Origin: JANMES01 sp038229715
GTDB lineage: Bacteria > Planctomycetota > Phycisphaerae > Tepidisphaerales > Tepidisphaeraceae
Reading direction: 5' to 3'
NCBI GenBank assembly: GCA_038229715.1
Contig: JBBROD010000016.1
Coordinates: forward strand, 1 to 64,000
DNA length: 64,000 bases
The notes beneath the pieces are model-generated. The model did no database searches. It was not told the DNA's origin and was given only the letters and a program-made list of their open reading frames with translations. Numbering within the stretch: position 1 is the stretch's first letter; each line of letters opens with the position of its first letter. A program made the translations under genes and the position numbers. This document shows, piece by piece, positions 51,478 through 60,330 of this stretch.

Positions 51478-52503
51478 GTGGTGATGACGGCGAAGCAACT
51501 TGCAGACCAGATCGGCGCGACCGTGCAGGGCGACGGCTCGGTCGAACTGCGCGCGGCTGGCACGCTGGAAGACGCTACTGCGGGGGAGGTGAGTTTTCTC
51601 TCTAACCCGCGCTACATGCGGAAGCTACACCACACCAAGGCGTCGGCAGTGATCGCTTCGCCGGGTGTTGGGGCGGATCATGTCACGCTGCTGCACACAA
51701 CCGACCCGTACTTGGCGTTCGCCAAGGCGATGGTGCTGCTGCACGGGTACCGCAAGCACCCGTTTAGCGGCGTACACGCCAAGGCGGTCGTCGATCCGAC
51801 GGCGACGATCGGGCCGGGGACGGTGGTGTATCCGGGCGTTTATGTCGGGCCGCAAGCGGTGGTGGGGCAGGACTGCATCCTCTATCCGAACGTGGTGATT
51901 TACGACGACTGCCGGCTGGGCGACCGCGTGACGGTTCACGCCGGCAGCGTGATCGGGCAGGACGGGTTTGGCTACGCCACCGCCAACGGCGAGCATCACA
52001 AGATTCCGCAGATCGGCCATGTGGTGATCGAGAATGACGTGGAGATCGGCGCGAATTGCGCGATCGACCGCGCCACGCTCGGGAGCACCGTCATCGGCCG
52101 GGGGACGAAATTCAGCAACAACGTCGTGATCGGCCACGGCAGTAAGATCGGGGCCGGCGGGTTGCTGGTGGCTCAGGTGGGCGTCGCGGGCAGCACGACG
52201 ATCGGCCATCACGCCGTCATCGGCGGGCAGGCGGGCGTCGCGGGGCATCTCAAGATCGGCGATAACGTCAACATCACCGCCCAGGCCGGCGTGATGGAAA
52301 ACATCGACGACCAGACCACCGTCATCGGCTTCCCCGCGTTGCCGGTGGAAAAAGGCCGGCGCGTGTACGCGGCGCTGCAGCAACTGCCGGAGATGCTCAA
52401 ACGGATCAAGGAACTGGAGCAACAAGTCGCGGAATTGGCGACCGAGAATCCCAGCAAGAAAACCCGAATGACGAAACCCGAAATCCGAATGAATGACGAA
52501 TGA
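51478..52503 (+). CDS. lpxD: UDP-3-O-acylglucosamine N-acyltransferase LpxD
   Basis: 341 residues. LpxD adds the N-linked acyl chain in lipid A synthesis in the cytoplasm. The N-terminal uridine-binding domain (FLSNPRYMRKL) is followed by the left-handed beta-helix of hexapeptide repeats (VVDPTATIGPGTVVYPGVYVG...) with the catalytic His region GEHHKIPQIG, and a C-terminal helix. GTG 51478, GTG 51481 and ATG 51484 are in frame; the first two fit a leaderless start. The last ~14 residues (RMTKPEIRMNDE) are encoded by the ATCCGAATGACGAA palindrome at 52464, replacing whatever end the gene once had. This supports an LPS-bearing outer membrane. Confidence 0.95.
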   Translation: MVMTAKQLADQIGATVQGDGSVELRAAGTLEDATAGEVSFLSNPRYMRKLHHTKASAVIASPGVGADHVTLLHTTDPYLAFAKAMVLLHGYRKHPFSGVHAKAVVDPTATIGPGTVVYPGVYVGPQAVVGQDCILYPNVVIYDDCRLGDRVTVHAGSVIGQDGFGYATANGEHHKIPQIGHVVIENDVEIGANCAIDRATLGSTVIGRGTKFSNNVVIGHGSKIGAGGLLVAQVGVAGSTTIGHHAVIGGQAGVAGHLKIGDNVNITAQAGVMENIDDQTTVIGFPALPVEKGRRVYAALQQLPEMLKRIKELEQQVAELATENPSKKTRMTKPEIRMNDE

Positions 52504-52590
52504 CCAAACCAGAATGACGAAGCACGCATTTTTTCGTCATTCGTCATTCGGATTTGGTCATTCATTTGGATTTCGGGTTTCGTCATTCCT
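52464..52590. repeat. Palindrome, ATCCGAATGACGAAACCCGA family, copy 4, overlapping lpxD 3' end
   Basis: CGAATGACGAAACCCGAAAT faces ATTTCGGGTTTCGTCATTCC... at the right end. The left arm is translated as the LpxD C-terminus and contains its stop codon. Confidence 0.9.
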
Positions 52591-52626
52591 GATTATCGAG
52601 AATGTAAACGTCCGGACTTACTAACT

Positions 52627-54567
52627 ATGTCACTCGTCACACTTTCCAACATCGAAAAATCCTTCGGCCGGCGCGTACTTCTCGATAAAGCGTCACTCAC
52701 CATCTACGCCAACGAGCGCATCGGCCTGATCGGCGATAACGGCTCGGGGAAATCCACGCTATTCCGGCTGATCGTTGGCGAGCAGACGGCCGAGTCCGGG
52801 GTGGTGGCGATCGCCAAGGGCGCGCGCGTGGGCTACCTCACGCAAGATCCGTTGTTCGATCCGAACAACACCGTCCTCGACGAGGCCGAGCTCGCCTTCT
52901 CGCATTTGCACGAGATGTCGCACAAGCTGCGCGATCTGGAACACGAGATGGCCGTCAAGCTCGACGACGAACTGCAGAAGGTGCTCGACGAGTATCAGGA
53001 AGTGCAGCACGAGTTCGACGTGGCCGGCGGGTACGTGTGGCACCACAAGCTGGAGGCGACGCTGCTGGGCGTCGGTCTGCCGCAGCCGATGTGGGAACAG
53101 CCGATCTCCACGCTGTCCGGCGGGCAGAAATCCCGCGTCGCGCTGGCCAAGCTGCTTATCAGCGAACCGGAAATCCTGCTGCTGGACGAACCGACGAACC
53201 ACCTCGATCTCGAAGCGATTGAATGGCTGGAAAACTATCTGGAAGACTACAAGGGTTCGGCCGTCATCATCAGCCACGATCGGTTTTTTCTCGATCGGCT
53301 GTCGACGCGCGTCGTCTGGCTCACGCAGGCCAAGCTCAAGAGCTACACCGGCAACTACACCAATTTCGTCGAGCAGAAAGAGTTGGAAGAGCTCAGCCGG
53401 GCGCGGGCGTATCACGAGCAGCAGGCGGATATTGAGAAGCAGAAAGAATTCATCCGCCGGTTCGGCGCGGGGCAGCGATCGAAGGAAGCCAAGGGCCGCG
53501 AAAAGCGGCTGAATCGCCTGCTGGTGAGCGACCAGATCGTGCAGGCCGTCACCGATACGAAGAAAATCAACCTCAACCTGCAAAGCAACCAGCGGGCCGG
53601 CGATCAACTGTTGCGGGCGGCGGAGCTGACCAAAGCGTATGAGAACAAAACGCTGTGGCACGAGATCGGTTTTAACATCGTCCGCGGGGAGCGGATCGGC
53701 ATCATCGGGCCGAACGGATCGGGCAAGACAACGCTGCTGGAAGTGCTGCTCGGCAGCCGCGAGCCCGACGCCGGCGTTGTGAAATGGGGCGCGAACATCA
53801 CAATCGGCTACTACAACCAGAAGCTCGATGAATTCAACGCCGACGCAACGGTGTACGACGAATGCCTCGGCAAGCGCGAAGCCAACGACAAGCAACTGCG
53901 CGACGTGCTGGCCGTCATGCTGTTCCGGAATGACGACGTGGAAAAGAAAGTCGGCAGCCTGAGCGGCGGTGAACGGGCGCGATTGCGCTTCGCGCAGCTC
54001 CTGCTCGATCGCCCGAACGTGCTGGTGCTGGACGAACCGACGAACCACCTCGATATCGCATCGAGCGAAGCGCTCGAACAAGCGCTGGCGGATTTCCCGG
54101 GTTCGATCCTGTGCGTCAGCCACGATCGGTACTTCTTGAATCAGGTGGCCGAGCGCCTGCTGGTGCTGCATCCGCCGGGGTTGATCGACTTTGAAGGCAC
54201 GTACACCGAGTGGGTGATGAAGGCCAAGTCGCTGATCGCCAAGTATGAAGCGAGCAAGTCGCCGGCGAAGCCTCAAGCGGCGTCAAAACCTGTGAAGCAG
54301 GAATCGAAGCCGGCTGCGGTGTCGCAAAACGCGCCGACGAAGAAGAAGGACAACCCGTACGCCCGCCCGTTCGGCAAGCTCACGGTGAAGGAACTGGAGC
54401 ACGAAATCTCGATGACCGAACAGGCCGTCGAGCAGGCGCAGCAGAAAATCTCCGACCCGGCCAACTTCCGCGATCAGGCCAAGCTGAAAAAAGTGCAGGC
54501 CGATTACGAGAAACTGGCCGTGAAAAAAGAACAGCTCGACGCGGAGTATTACGCTCGGGAAACGTAG
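52627..54567 (+). CDS. ABC-F family ATPase (Uup/EttA-like)
   Basis: 646 residues, two ABC domains on one chain and no membrane helices. Walker A motifs GDNGSGKS (36-43) and GPNGSGKT (~360-367), signatures LSGGQKSRVALAK and LSGGERARLRFAQ, Walker B LLLDEPTNHLD and LVLDEPTNHLD. The interdomain linker is charged and helical, and a C-terminal coiled-coil (VKELEHEISMTEQAVEQAQQ to the end) follows a Pro/Lys/Ala-rich hinge, as in Uup. ABC-F proteins act on ribosomes or on DNA structures (Uup), not in transport. It stands alone on the strand. Confidence 0.92.
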   Translation: MSLVTLSNIEKSFGRRVLLDKASLTIYANERIGLIGDNGSGKSTLFRLIVGEQTAESGVVAIAKGARVGYLTQDPLFDPNNTVLDEAELAFSHLHEMSHKLRDLEHEMAVKLDDELQKVLDEYQEVQHEFDVAGGYVWHHKLEATLLGVGLPQPMWEQPISTLSGGQKSRVALAKLLISEPEILLLDEPTNHLDLEAIEWLENYLEDYKGSAVIISHDRFFLDRLSTRVVWLTQAKLKSYTGNYTNFVEQKELEELSRARAYHEQQADIEKQKEFIRRFGAGQRSKEAKGREKRLNRLLVSDQIVQAVTDTKKINLNLQSNQRAGDQLLRAAELTKAYENKTLWHEIGFNIVRGERIGIIGPNGSGKTTLLEVLLGSREPDAGVVKWGANITIGYYNQKLDEFNADATVYDECLGKREANDKQLRDVLAVMLFRNDDVEKKVGSLSGGERARLRFAQLLLDRPNVLVLDEPTNHLDIASSEALEQALADFPGSILCVSHDRYFLNQVAERLLVLHPPGLIDFEGTYTEWVMKAKSLIAKYEASKSPAKPQAASKPVKQESKPAAVSQNAPTKKKDNPYARPFGKLTVKELEHEISMTEQAVEQAQQKISDPANFRDQAKLKKVQADYEKLAVKKEQLDAEYYARET

Positions 54568-54572
54568 TTCAT

Positions 54573-54919
54573 TGAACGCCAAAATCCAGGAACGCCAAGG
54601 CAGGAACGCCAAGAAAAATTTGATGACAAATCAATGAAGGACACGAAGCCGAAGTGGGTCAGTTTGAAAAACTCACCCGTACCACGGGCCTCTGGCCCGT
54701 GCCGGTGGCTCGCGAAACTGAGTAAATGAACGTCCTTGGCTATTCCTAATCGCCGGCACGGGCCGGAGGCCCGTGGTACGGGTGAGTTTTCCAAGCAATG
54801 CTTCGCATCATGTTTCAAACTGACCCATTACACACGTAGTCATTCTTGGATATTCCTCGTGTTTCACTGAATTTTTTCTTGGCTTTCCTACCTTGGCGAT
54901 CTTGGCTTCTTGGCGTTCA
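54573..54919. repeat. Nested palindromes: GAACGCCAAG element split by a CCTCCGGCCCGTG element
   Basis: The outer arms are GAACGCCAAAATCCAGGAAC / AAGGCAGGAACGCCAAGAAA on the left and TTTTTTCTTGGCTTTCCTAC / TTGGCTTCTTGGCGTTCATT on the right. A complete CCACGGGCCTCCGGCCCGTG-family element (54653-54830, ends TGGGTCAGTTTGAAA / TTTCAAACTGACCCA) lies in the centre. The region to 55047 shows no gene. Confidence 0.85.
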
Positions 54920-55046
54920 TTCTCCCACCTGCAACTTTTGAGCGCCCCGCGCATTCCACTCATAGCCCGATCTATTTGCAACTCACTTGCAAATACAAAC
55001 CGCAGGTGATACGCTCGGCAGACTGGCGAAAGGCGCTCGCGTGGCG

Positions 55047-55802
55047 ATGGACTTGATCGAACTGAAGAAGCGGTACGTCGGCCCGGACGGGTCGGTCGTG
55101 CCGGTCATTGATATCAGCCGCTTCACGCTCGCGGCCGGTGAGCAGGTGGCGCTGGTCGGCTCCAGCGGGTCGGGCAAAACCACGTTGCTGCATATGATCG
55201 CCGGCATTCTCACGCCCGACAGCGGGCGGATTCTCTACGGCGACGCGGCCGCCACGGCAACGGTGCCGAACACCGCCGCGGCGGCGGGCAACACGCTCGA
55301 TTATCGTTCTGCCCCTGCGGCGATACCGCCAGGCGTGGTGGATCTTTGCCGGCTATCCGAAGCCGACCGCGACGTGTTTCGCGGGGCGAACATCGGCTAC
55401 ATCTTTCAGACGCACCATCTGCTGCCCGGCTTCACAGCGCTCGAAAATGTTCTGCTCGGAATGAGCTTCACCGGCCGGTCGCCGGACCCGGCGTGGGCCA
55501 AGCATCTTCTGCAAGAAGTCGGCTTGGGCGAGCGGCTGCACTACAAGCCCGATAAATTGTCCGTCGGCCAGCAGCAGCGCGTGGCCGTCGCGCGGGCGCT
55601 GGCGAACCGCCCGAAACTGGTGCTGGCCGACGAACCGACCGGCGCGCTCGACCCGGCCAGCGCACAGCAGGTGCTCGAACTGATTCGCAAGCTCTGCACC
55701 GAAGTAAACGCAAGCCTGCTGATCGTCAGCCACGATCCGCACATCACGCAGCAACTGCCGCGGGTGGTGGATTTGAAGGAACTGAATAAGGCAAGCAAGT
55801 AA
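55047..55802 (+). CDS. ABC transporter ATPase, LolD/MacB type
   Basis: 251 residues. Walker A GSSGSGKT, Q-loop FQTHHLLPGFTALENVLLG, signature LSVGQQQRVAVARAL (Val for the usual Gly), Walker B LVLADEPTGALD and H-loop SHDPH. A ~35-residue Ala/Thr-rich insert lies after the Walker A helix (AAATATVPNTAAAAGNTLD). The family powers type VII (FtsX/MacB-like) export or lipoprotein release. It is followed by its FtsX-like permease and two DUF3299-type genes, forming one module. The ATG at 55047 gives the standard DLIELKKRY opening; GTG 55041 is also possible. Confidence 0.9.
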   Translation: MDLIELKKRYVGPDGSVVPVIDISRFTLAAGEQVALVGSSGSGKTTLLHMIAGILTPDSGRILYGDAAATATVPNTAAAAGNTLDYRSAPAAIPPGVVDLCRLSEADRDVFRGANIGYIFQTHHLLPGFTALENVLLGMSFTGRSPDPAWAKHLLQEVGLGERLHYKPDKLSVGQQQRVAVARALANRPKLVLADEPTGALDPASAQQVLELIRKLCTEVNASLLIVSHDPHITQQLPRVVDLKELNKASK

Positions 55803-55804
55803 GG

Positions 55805-55880
55805 ATTTGCAATCGCCAATTTGCAATTTGCAATCGACTTCCGACTCGATTGCAAATCGCAAATTGTAAATCGCAAATAG
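55805..55880. repeat. AT-rich hairpin between ABC ATPase and permease genes
   Basis: GATTTGCAATCGCCAATTTG / ATTTGCAATCGACTTCC faces GATTGCAAATCGCAAATTG / TAAATCGCAAATAGG. It sits inside an operon, ending 6 bases before the permease ATG, so it would fold in the mRNA. Confidence 0.75.
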
Positions 55881-55886
55881 GAATTC

Positions 55887-57497
55887 ATGAATCACTTCCA
55901 ACTGGTCCTCAAGCAGATGCGTCAGCGTGCCCTGGGCACGTGGCTGACGATCTTTTCCGTGCTGCTCGGCGTGGCGATGGCGGTGGCGATTCTCATCATC
56001 CACCGCGAGGCGCAGAATATCTTTGTCCAGCGCGATTTTGGGTACGACATTTTGCTCGGGCCGAGCAAGGGATCGCCGCTGCAACTGACGCTGAACACCG
56101 TCTATCACATGGACGCCAGCCCGGGCGTGATTCCGTACGAACTGTTTGAAGACATCACCCGCAAAACCGCCCCACTGCCGGGGCACGCGGACTATCGGCA
56201 GTTGGTGAAGCAGGCCGTCCCGTTCATGGTCGGCGACAGCTTCCGCGGTCGGCGGATCGTGGGCACTTCGCCGGCGATGTTCGGCTTTGATGACGCGGGA
56301 AAGCCTGGCAAATCGCCGTGGCAGTATCGTGAAAACAAGAGCTACCAGTTCGCCCAAGGCCGGGTGTTTGGGTTGAAGAAGTTTGAAGCGGTGGTCGGAT
56401 CGGACGTGGCCGCTACGCTGCACCTGCATCTGTACGACGACAAGCTCACGCCGGAAGAGAACGAAGCCCAGGGCGGCGCATTCCGCGCCACCCACGGCAT
56501 GCCCGGGCCGAACGAGAAGCCCGATATCCACAAGCCGCGATGGAAAATCGTCGGTATTCTCGCGCCCACGCACACCGCTAACGACCGCGTGCTGTTCGTT
56601 CCCTTCGTCAGCCTTTACGCGATCGCGGAACATGAAGGCGGCATGATCGATCAGGCGTTGCTGCGGGCGAACATCGACCCCAACCGCATTCCCGCCGGCC
56701 GGTTGGATGACGTGCTGCAGTCGCTGGGCATCGATCCGAAACAAGTACCGGCGTCGATCAAGAAGAAGTTCAACATGCAGCACCCCGCCACCGGGCCGTC
56801 GGTGGAAGGCAAGGACGTCAGCGCGTTGATCAAAGACGCCACCGTCGCCCCCGCGCCCGTTGCGGCCGAGGAAGACGAAGGCGAAGACCCCGACGCCTAC
56901 CACCTCGACAGCAAAGGCGACATCATCCCCGACCTGCCCAGCGACGAGTGGGCGCTGTCGGCGATCATGGTGAAGACCTTCGGCTCGTTCCAGCAGGCGA
57001 GCATGCAGTACACGTTCAAAGTAATCGACGACCGCGCCGCCGCCGTCAACCCGGCCGACGTGATGCGGGAATTCTTCAACACCTTCCTCAGCAGCAGCAC
57101 CACCATCCTGCTGATCATCAGCGTGCTGGTGATCGTGGTGGCGGCCGTCGGGATTCTGGTCAGCATTTACAACTCGGTGACGGCTCGGAAGAAAGAAATC
57201 GCCATCCTGCGGGCGCTGGGCGCAACGCGCAACCGCGTGCTGGTGCTGATCTGCGTCGAAGCGGCGTTTATCGGCCTGTTTGGCGGGTTGCTGGGCCTGC
57301 TGGTCGGCCATGGATTGGCGGCTGTCGGGTCGGGTTTCCTTAACTCCTTGATCGGACAGAGCATCAACTGGTTCCTTGTCGACCGGTTTGAGTTGCTATA
57401 CTTATTCGGCGTGACAATCCTGGCAACTTTGGCAGGGTTGGTCCCCGCGCTGTCGGCGTACCGGACTTCGGTCGCAACGAATCTGGTCGCCGGGTGA
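55887..57497 (+). CDS. FtsX-like ABC permease (MacB/LolC family)
   Basis: 536 residues. One N-terminal helix (WLTIFSVLLGVAMAVAILII), a large periplasmic domain (~residues 40-390) with a highly acidic stretch (AAEEDEGEDPDAY), and three C-terminal helices, among them STTILLIISVLVIVVAAVGILVSIY and LLGLLVGHGLAAVG. The coupling segment NSVTARKKEIAILRALGATRNRV is diagnostic. It pairs with the upstream ATPase in a mechanotransmission-type exporter. The stop overlaps the next gene's start (TGATG). Confidence 0.9.
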   Translation: MNHFQLVLKQMRQRALGTWLTIFSVLLGVAMAVAILIIHREAQNIFVQRDFGYDILLGPSKGSPLQLTLNTVYHMDASPGVIPYELFEDITRKTAPLPGHADYRQLVKQAVPFMVGDSFRGRRIVGTSPAMFGFDDAGKPGKSPWQYRENKSYQFAQGRVFGLKKFEAVVGSDVAATLHLHLYDDKLTPEENEAQGGAFRATHGMPGPNEKPDIHKPRWKIVGILAPTHTANDRVLFVPFVSLYAIAEHEGGMIDQALLRANIDPNRIPAGRLDDVLQSLGIDPKQVPASIKKKFNMQHPATGPSVEGKDVSALIKDATVAPAPVAAEEDEGEDPDAYHLDSKGDIIPDLPSDEWALSAIMVKTFGSFQQASMQYTFKVIDDRAAAVNPADVMREFFNTFLSSSTTILLIISVLVIVVAAVGILVSIYNSVTARKKEIAILRALGATRNRVLVLICVEAAFIGLFGGLLGLLVGHGLAAVGSGFLNSLIGQSINWFLVDRFELLYLFGVTILATLAGLVPALSAYRTSVATNLVAG

Positions 57498-58264
57498 TGA
57501 TGTCCCTCTGCAGTCAGGTTGTGATGCATACGATGCTGAAAACTCTCGTGGTCTGCGGATCGATGCTCGTCGCGAGCGCCACCGCCGCCTTGGCGGAAAC
57601 GCCCGCGACTAAACCCGCCGCTCCCAAGCCGGGCCTGACCCTGTCGGCCGACGAGATGGAAGCCGCCGCCAACATGGCGTTCAATCGCGGCGATTATGCC
57701 ATCGCGCTACCGATGCTGAGGAAAGTGGCCGAGCGATACAAGGACAACCCCGACAAGCTCGGCCCGGTGCAGGAACAAATCCGCGTCGCCGCGAAGCAGG
57801 CGGCGATCGACAACCTCCAAAAAGGCGCTGTGTCCGTCGACGCCCCCGCGCCCGAGGCGCGCAAGCCCCACCCGGCCCCCAAGGACGGGCAAGTGCAGGA
57901 CATGACCATCAAGGAACTCGGCAACTTCGAGTACGACGCCGACAAGGGCGGTAATATCCCTGACGACATCAAGAAGCTGGCCGGCAGCACGGTCAGGCTT
58001 CACGGGTACATGATCCCGATCGACCAGGCCGAGCGGATCAGCAAATTCGCGCTTGTGCCCAGCCTCTTCCAATGCTGCTTCGGCCAGCCGCCGCAGATGC
58101 AGCACGTGATCATCATCACCTGCCCAGCCGGGAAGGCCGTCAGCTATTTCGCTGATGAATTGGTGGTGGAAGGCAAACTGTCAGTCGATGAAAAGAAGGA
58201 AGACGACATCATCACCAGTATTTTTCAGGTTGAAACAAGCAGCGTGAAACCGGCTGCCAAGTAG
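57497..58264 (+). CDS. Exported DUF3299-type protein, N-terminal tetratricopeptide-like part
   Basis: About 255 residues; the ATG at 57497 overlaps the permease stop, though ATG 57524 or 57533 would suit the signal peptide (LKTLVVCGSMLVASATAALA) better. After the leader a short helical repeat (MAFNRGDYAIALPMLRKVAERY) and a Pro-rich linker lead to the DUF3299 core: VRLHGYMIPIDQAERISKFAL and SLFQCCFGQPPQMQHVII with a Cys pair. DUF3299 proteins are periplasmic and of unknown role; I recall them near ABC exporters and zinc-responsive genes elsewhere. It shares the CCF-x-PPQxQH motif with the next gene. Confidence 0.78.
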   Translation: MMSLCSQVVMHTMLKTLVVCGSMLVASATAALAETPATKPAAPKPGLTLSADEMEAAANMAFNRGDYAIALPMLRKVAERYKDNPDKLGPVQEQIRVAAKQAAIDNLQKGAVSVDAPAPEARKPHPAPKDGQVQDMTIKELGNFEYDADKGGNIPDDIKKLAGSTVRLHGYMIPIDQAERISKFALVPSLFQCCFGQPPQMQHVIIITCPAGKAVSYFADELVVEGKLSVDEKKEDDIITSIFQVETSSVKPAAK

Positions 58265-58273
58265 GAACGCGAT

Positions 58274-58801
58274 ATGGAAGCCACTGCAAAAATCCCCTTG
58301 AGCGATCGCATCAACATGCGTCTGGTTGTGTTCGCCGTCGTGATGCTGGCGGTGATCGGTTACCCGATTTACCTCTTCGTCGACGAAGCCATCAGCGGCG
58401 GCATCCACGACCGCGGCGGGTACAAGGAAGTGAACCTGCAGGCGATGAGCACCTTCAGCTTCGACCAACAGAACGGCACGCTCGACCAAGTCCCCCAGAA
58501 GTGGCGCGACTTGAACGGGCAACAAGTTGTTCTGCAGGGAGAAATGTGGGCCGGCGGAATGGCGGTCGATGAGCTCAGCCGGTTTGATCTGGTCTACAGC
58601 AAAACCAAGTGCTGCTTCAGCGGCCCACCGCAGGTACAGCATTTCGTCAAAGCCCAAGTCGTCGGCAATCGCAAAGTGCCTTTCTACGACTCGATGGTAC
58701 GCGTTACCGGCAAGCTGCGGGTGAACGTGACGAAGAATCTGGAAACCGGCGCGGTTGAAAGCGTGTACCAGCTGGAAGTGGAGCAGGTCGAGCAGTTGTA
58801 G
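58274..58801 (+). CDS. Membrane-anchored DUF3299-like protein
   Basis: 175 residues. One N-terminal anchor (LVVFAVVMLAVIGYPIYLFV) and a periplasmic domain that parallels the previous protein: WRDLNGQQVVLQGEMWAGG, then SKTKCCFSGPPQVQHFVKAQV and a final strand pair. The Cys pair is conserved. The two paralogues close the ABC module at 55047-58801; one is soluble or secreted, the other anchored, which suggests they work on the same cargo on the periplasmic side. The function is unknown. Confidence 0.72.
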   Translation: MEATAKIPLSDRINMRLVVFAVVMLAVIGYPIYLFVDEAISGGIHDRGGYKEVNLQAMSTFSFDQQNGTLDQVPQKWRDLNGQQVVLQGEMWAGGMAVDELSRFDLVYSKTKCCFSGPPQVQHFVKAQVVGNRKVPFYDSMVRVTGKLRVNVTKNLETGAVESVYQLEVEQVEQL

Positions 58802-58860
58802 GAATTGCACTGCGGCGGGCAAGTCGTACTGCCAACGACCATTTCCATACAAAACAAAGA

Positions 58861-58947
58861 CGTCATCCTGAGGTACGCCGAAGGATCTCGAATTGCGAAC
58901 GGCTTTCGACGTTCGAGATCGTTCGCGGAGTACCGCTCAGGATGACA
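58861..58947. repeat. Core palindrome, GTCATCCTGAGGTACGCCGA family
   Basis: CGTCATCCTGAGGTACGCCG faces GAGTACCGCTCAGGATGAC; the spacers of the full-length form at 8318 are missing. It lies between convergent genes. Confidence 0.85.
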
Positions 58948-58973
58948 TTTTTATGCTCCAATAAAACACCGGG

Positions 58974-60125
58974 TCAATTAAACCGCGTCAGCACGCCTTC
59001 CGATCCGTCGAAGAGCAGGAGCACGCCGATCCACACCTGCGCGGCGATCACGAGCAATAGTATCAGCGTCAAAATGCCTAGGAGCAGTTTCTGCTTCGGC
59101 ACCCACTTCGCCACGCCGGCCAGGATCAACGGGAACAAAATCAGCGCGGTCGCCATCGCCACATGCGCCACGCCACGGTTGAGCGACTGGCCAGTGACGG
59201 TCGGTTCGGGGTGCGACACCCTTTGCCACATCGATTTCGGATTGAAGTCTTCGGCTCCGGAGCCGAAGACGTACCAGCCGCCGAGCGATGTTACGATGAA
59301 CAGCGTCATCGCGACCATCCAGAATTTCGCGGGATAGATCACGGCCGGCGGTTCGGCGGGCGCGAGGGATTGCACCAGCGCGTCGCCGTCCTGCAGTTGC
59401 GCGGGCGGCACGTCGCCGGTGATGCGCCGCGTGGATACGCCAACCGCCGCCAGCGCCACCGCGATCGATACGCCGGCCATGAGCACATGCGTTTGGTCTG
59501 GCGGGACCATCGCGTTGATCTTCTCGATCACCGCCATCGCCCCGGCGGTCTGAGCGGCGGGGAGTTCATCACTGTCGTAATCCTCGCCGACGGTTTTCGT
59601 TGTCGGCGCTTCGGTCGATTCGGCCGGCGATCGGATCACCGCCACGCCGGAGCGGTAAATCGCCTCACCGGCGAACCACGCGCCGCCGGCCGTCGCGCCA
59701 GCGCCGATCAGCAGCAGCCCGAGCGTGAGCCAGTAAAGTTTTTTGCGCAGCCGGTCCGACATCGCCAGGTAGCCGACGCTGGCGCTGACAACGATCGCGG
59801 TAGCCGCCAACATCAACCACGTGTGCCAAAGGAGCTGGCCCCAATCGCTAGTGCTGAGTGGGCTGGCGGCGGCGATTTCGGACCATTTCTCGCTGCGGAC
59901 GGGGTTCCCCATCATCGCGACGTCGTGCAGCGCGTATGCCCCGCTGAGGGCCGACGGGATCATGGAGAGCGCCCCGAGCAGAATCATCCACCGCCCCGCC
60001 GACCCGACCGACGACCGCCGCCACATGAAACTGCCCAGTTCGATTAACAGTCCGAGGAAAAACACGCCGATCGGGTAATGGATGAGTACGACGTGAAGGT
60101 TGGGGATGATCAGTTCGCGATTCAA
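58974..60125 (-). CDS. DUF2231 family membrane protein
   Basis: 383 residues with about eight transmembrane helices. The N-terminal LHVVLIHYPIGVFFLGLLIE is the DUF2231 hallmark ('HPxxVHFPIG'). The first four-helix bundle runs to ~170, then an acidic periplasmic or cytoplasmic segment (TTKTVGEDYDSDELP), a further helix, a linker and three more helices at the C-terminus. Homologues often accompany haem- or redox-related secreted proteins in planctomycetes. No function is established. It is divergent from the following hydrolase gene. Confidence 0.8.
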   Translation of the reverse strand: MNRELIIPNLHVVLIHYPIGVFFLGLLIELGSFMWRRSSVGSAGRWMILLGALSMIPSALSGAYALHDVAMMGNPVRSEKWSEIAAASPLSTSDWGQLLWHTWLMLAATAIVVSASVGYLAMSDRLRKKLYWLTLGLLLIGAGATAGGAWFAGEAIYRSGVAVIRSPAESTEAPTTKTVGEDYDSDELPAAQTAGAMAVIEKINAMVPPDQTHVLMAGVSIAVALAAVGVSTRRITGDVPPAQLQDGDALVQSLAPAEPPAVIYPAKFWMVAMTLFIVTSLGGWYVFGSGAEDFNPKSMWQRVSHPEPTVTGQSLNRGVAHVAMATALILFPLILAGVAKWVPKQKLLLGILTLILLLVIAAQVWIGVLLLFDGSEGVLTRFN

Positions 60126-60330
60126 GACAGCGCTCCCGGTAGAAATGCCAGACGACCGCGAGATTGTACGAAAGTCTCACGAAGAAGGAATTGAAGCGCC
60201 AAAGCCGACATAGGATCCAAAACTCTTCCTCAAGCAAATTGATTTCGCTTCACCTGATTTTGCGATTGCATCTCCCCCGCAAGAATCTAAAACTGCAATT
60301 TAAGTTCTGATGTCCCGAAATGGAGTTGTA

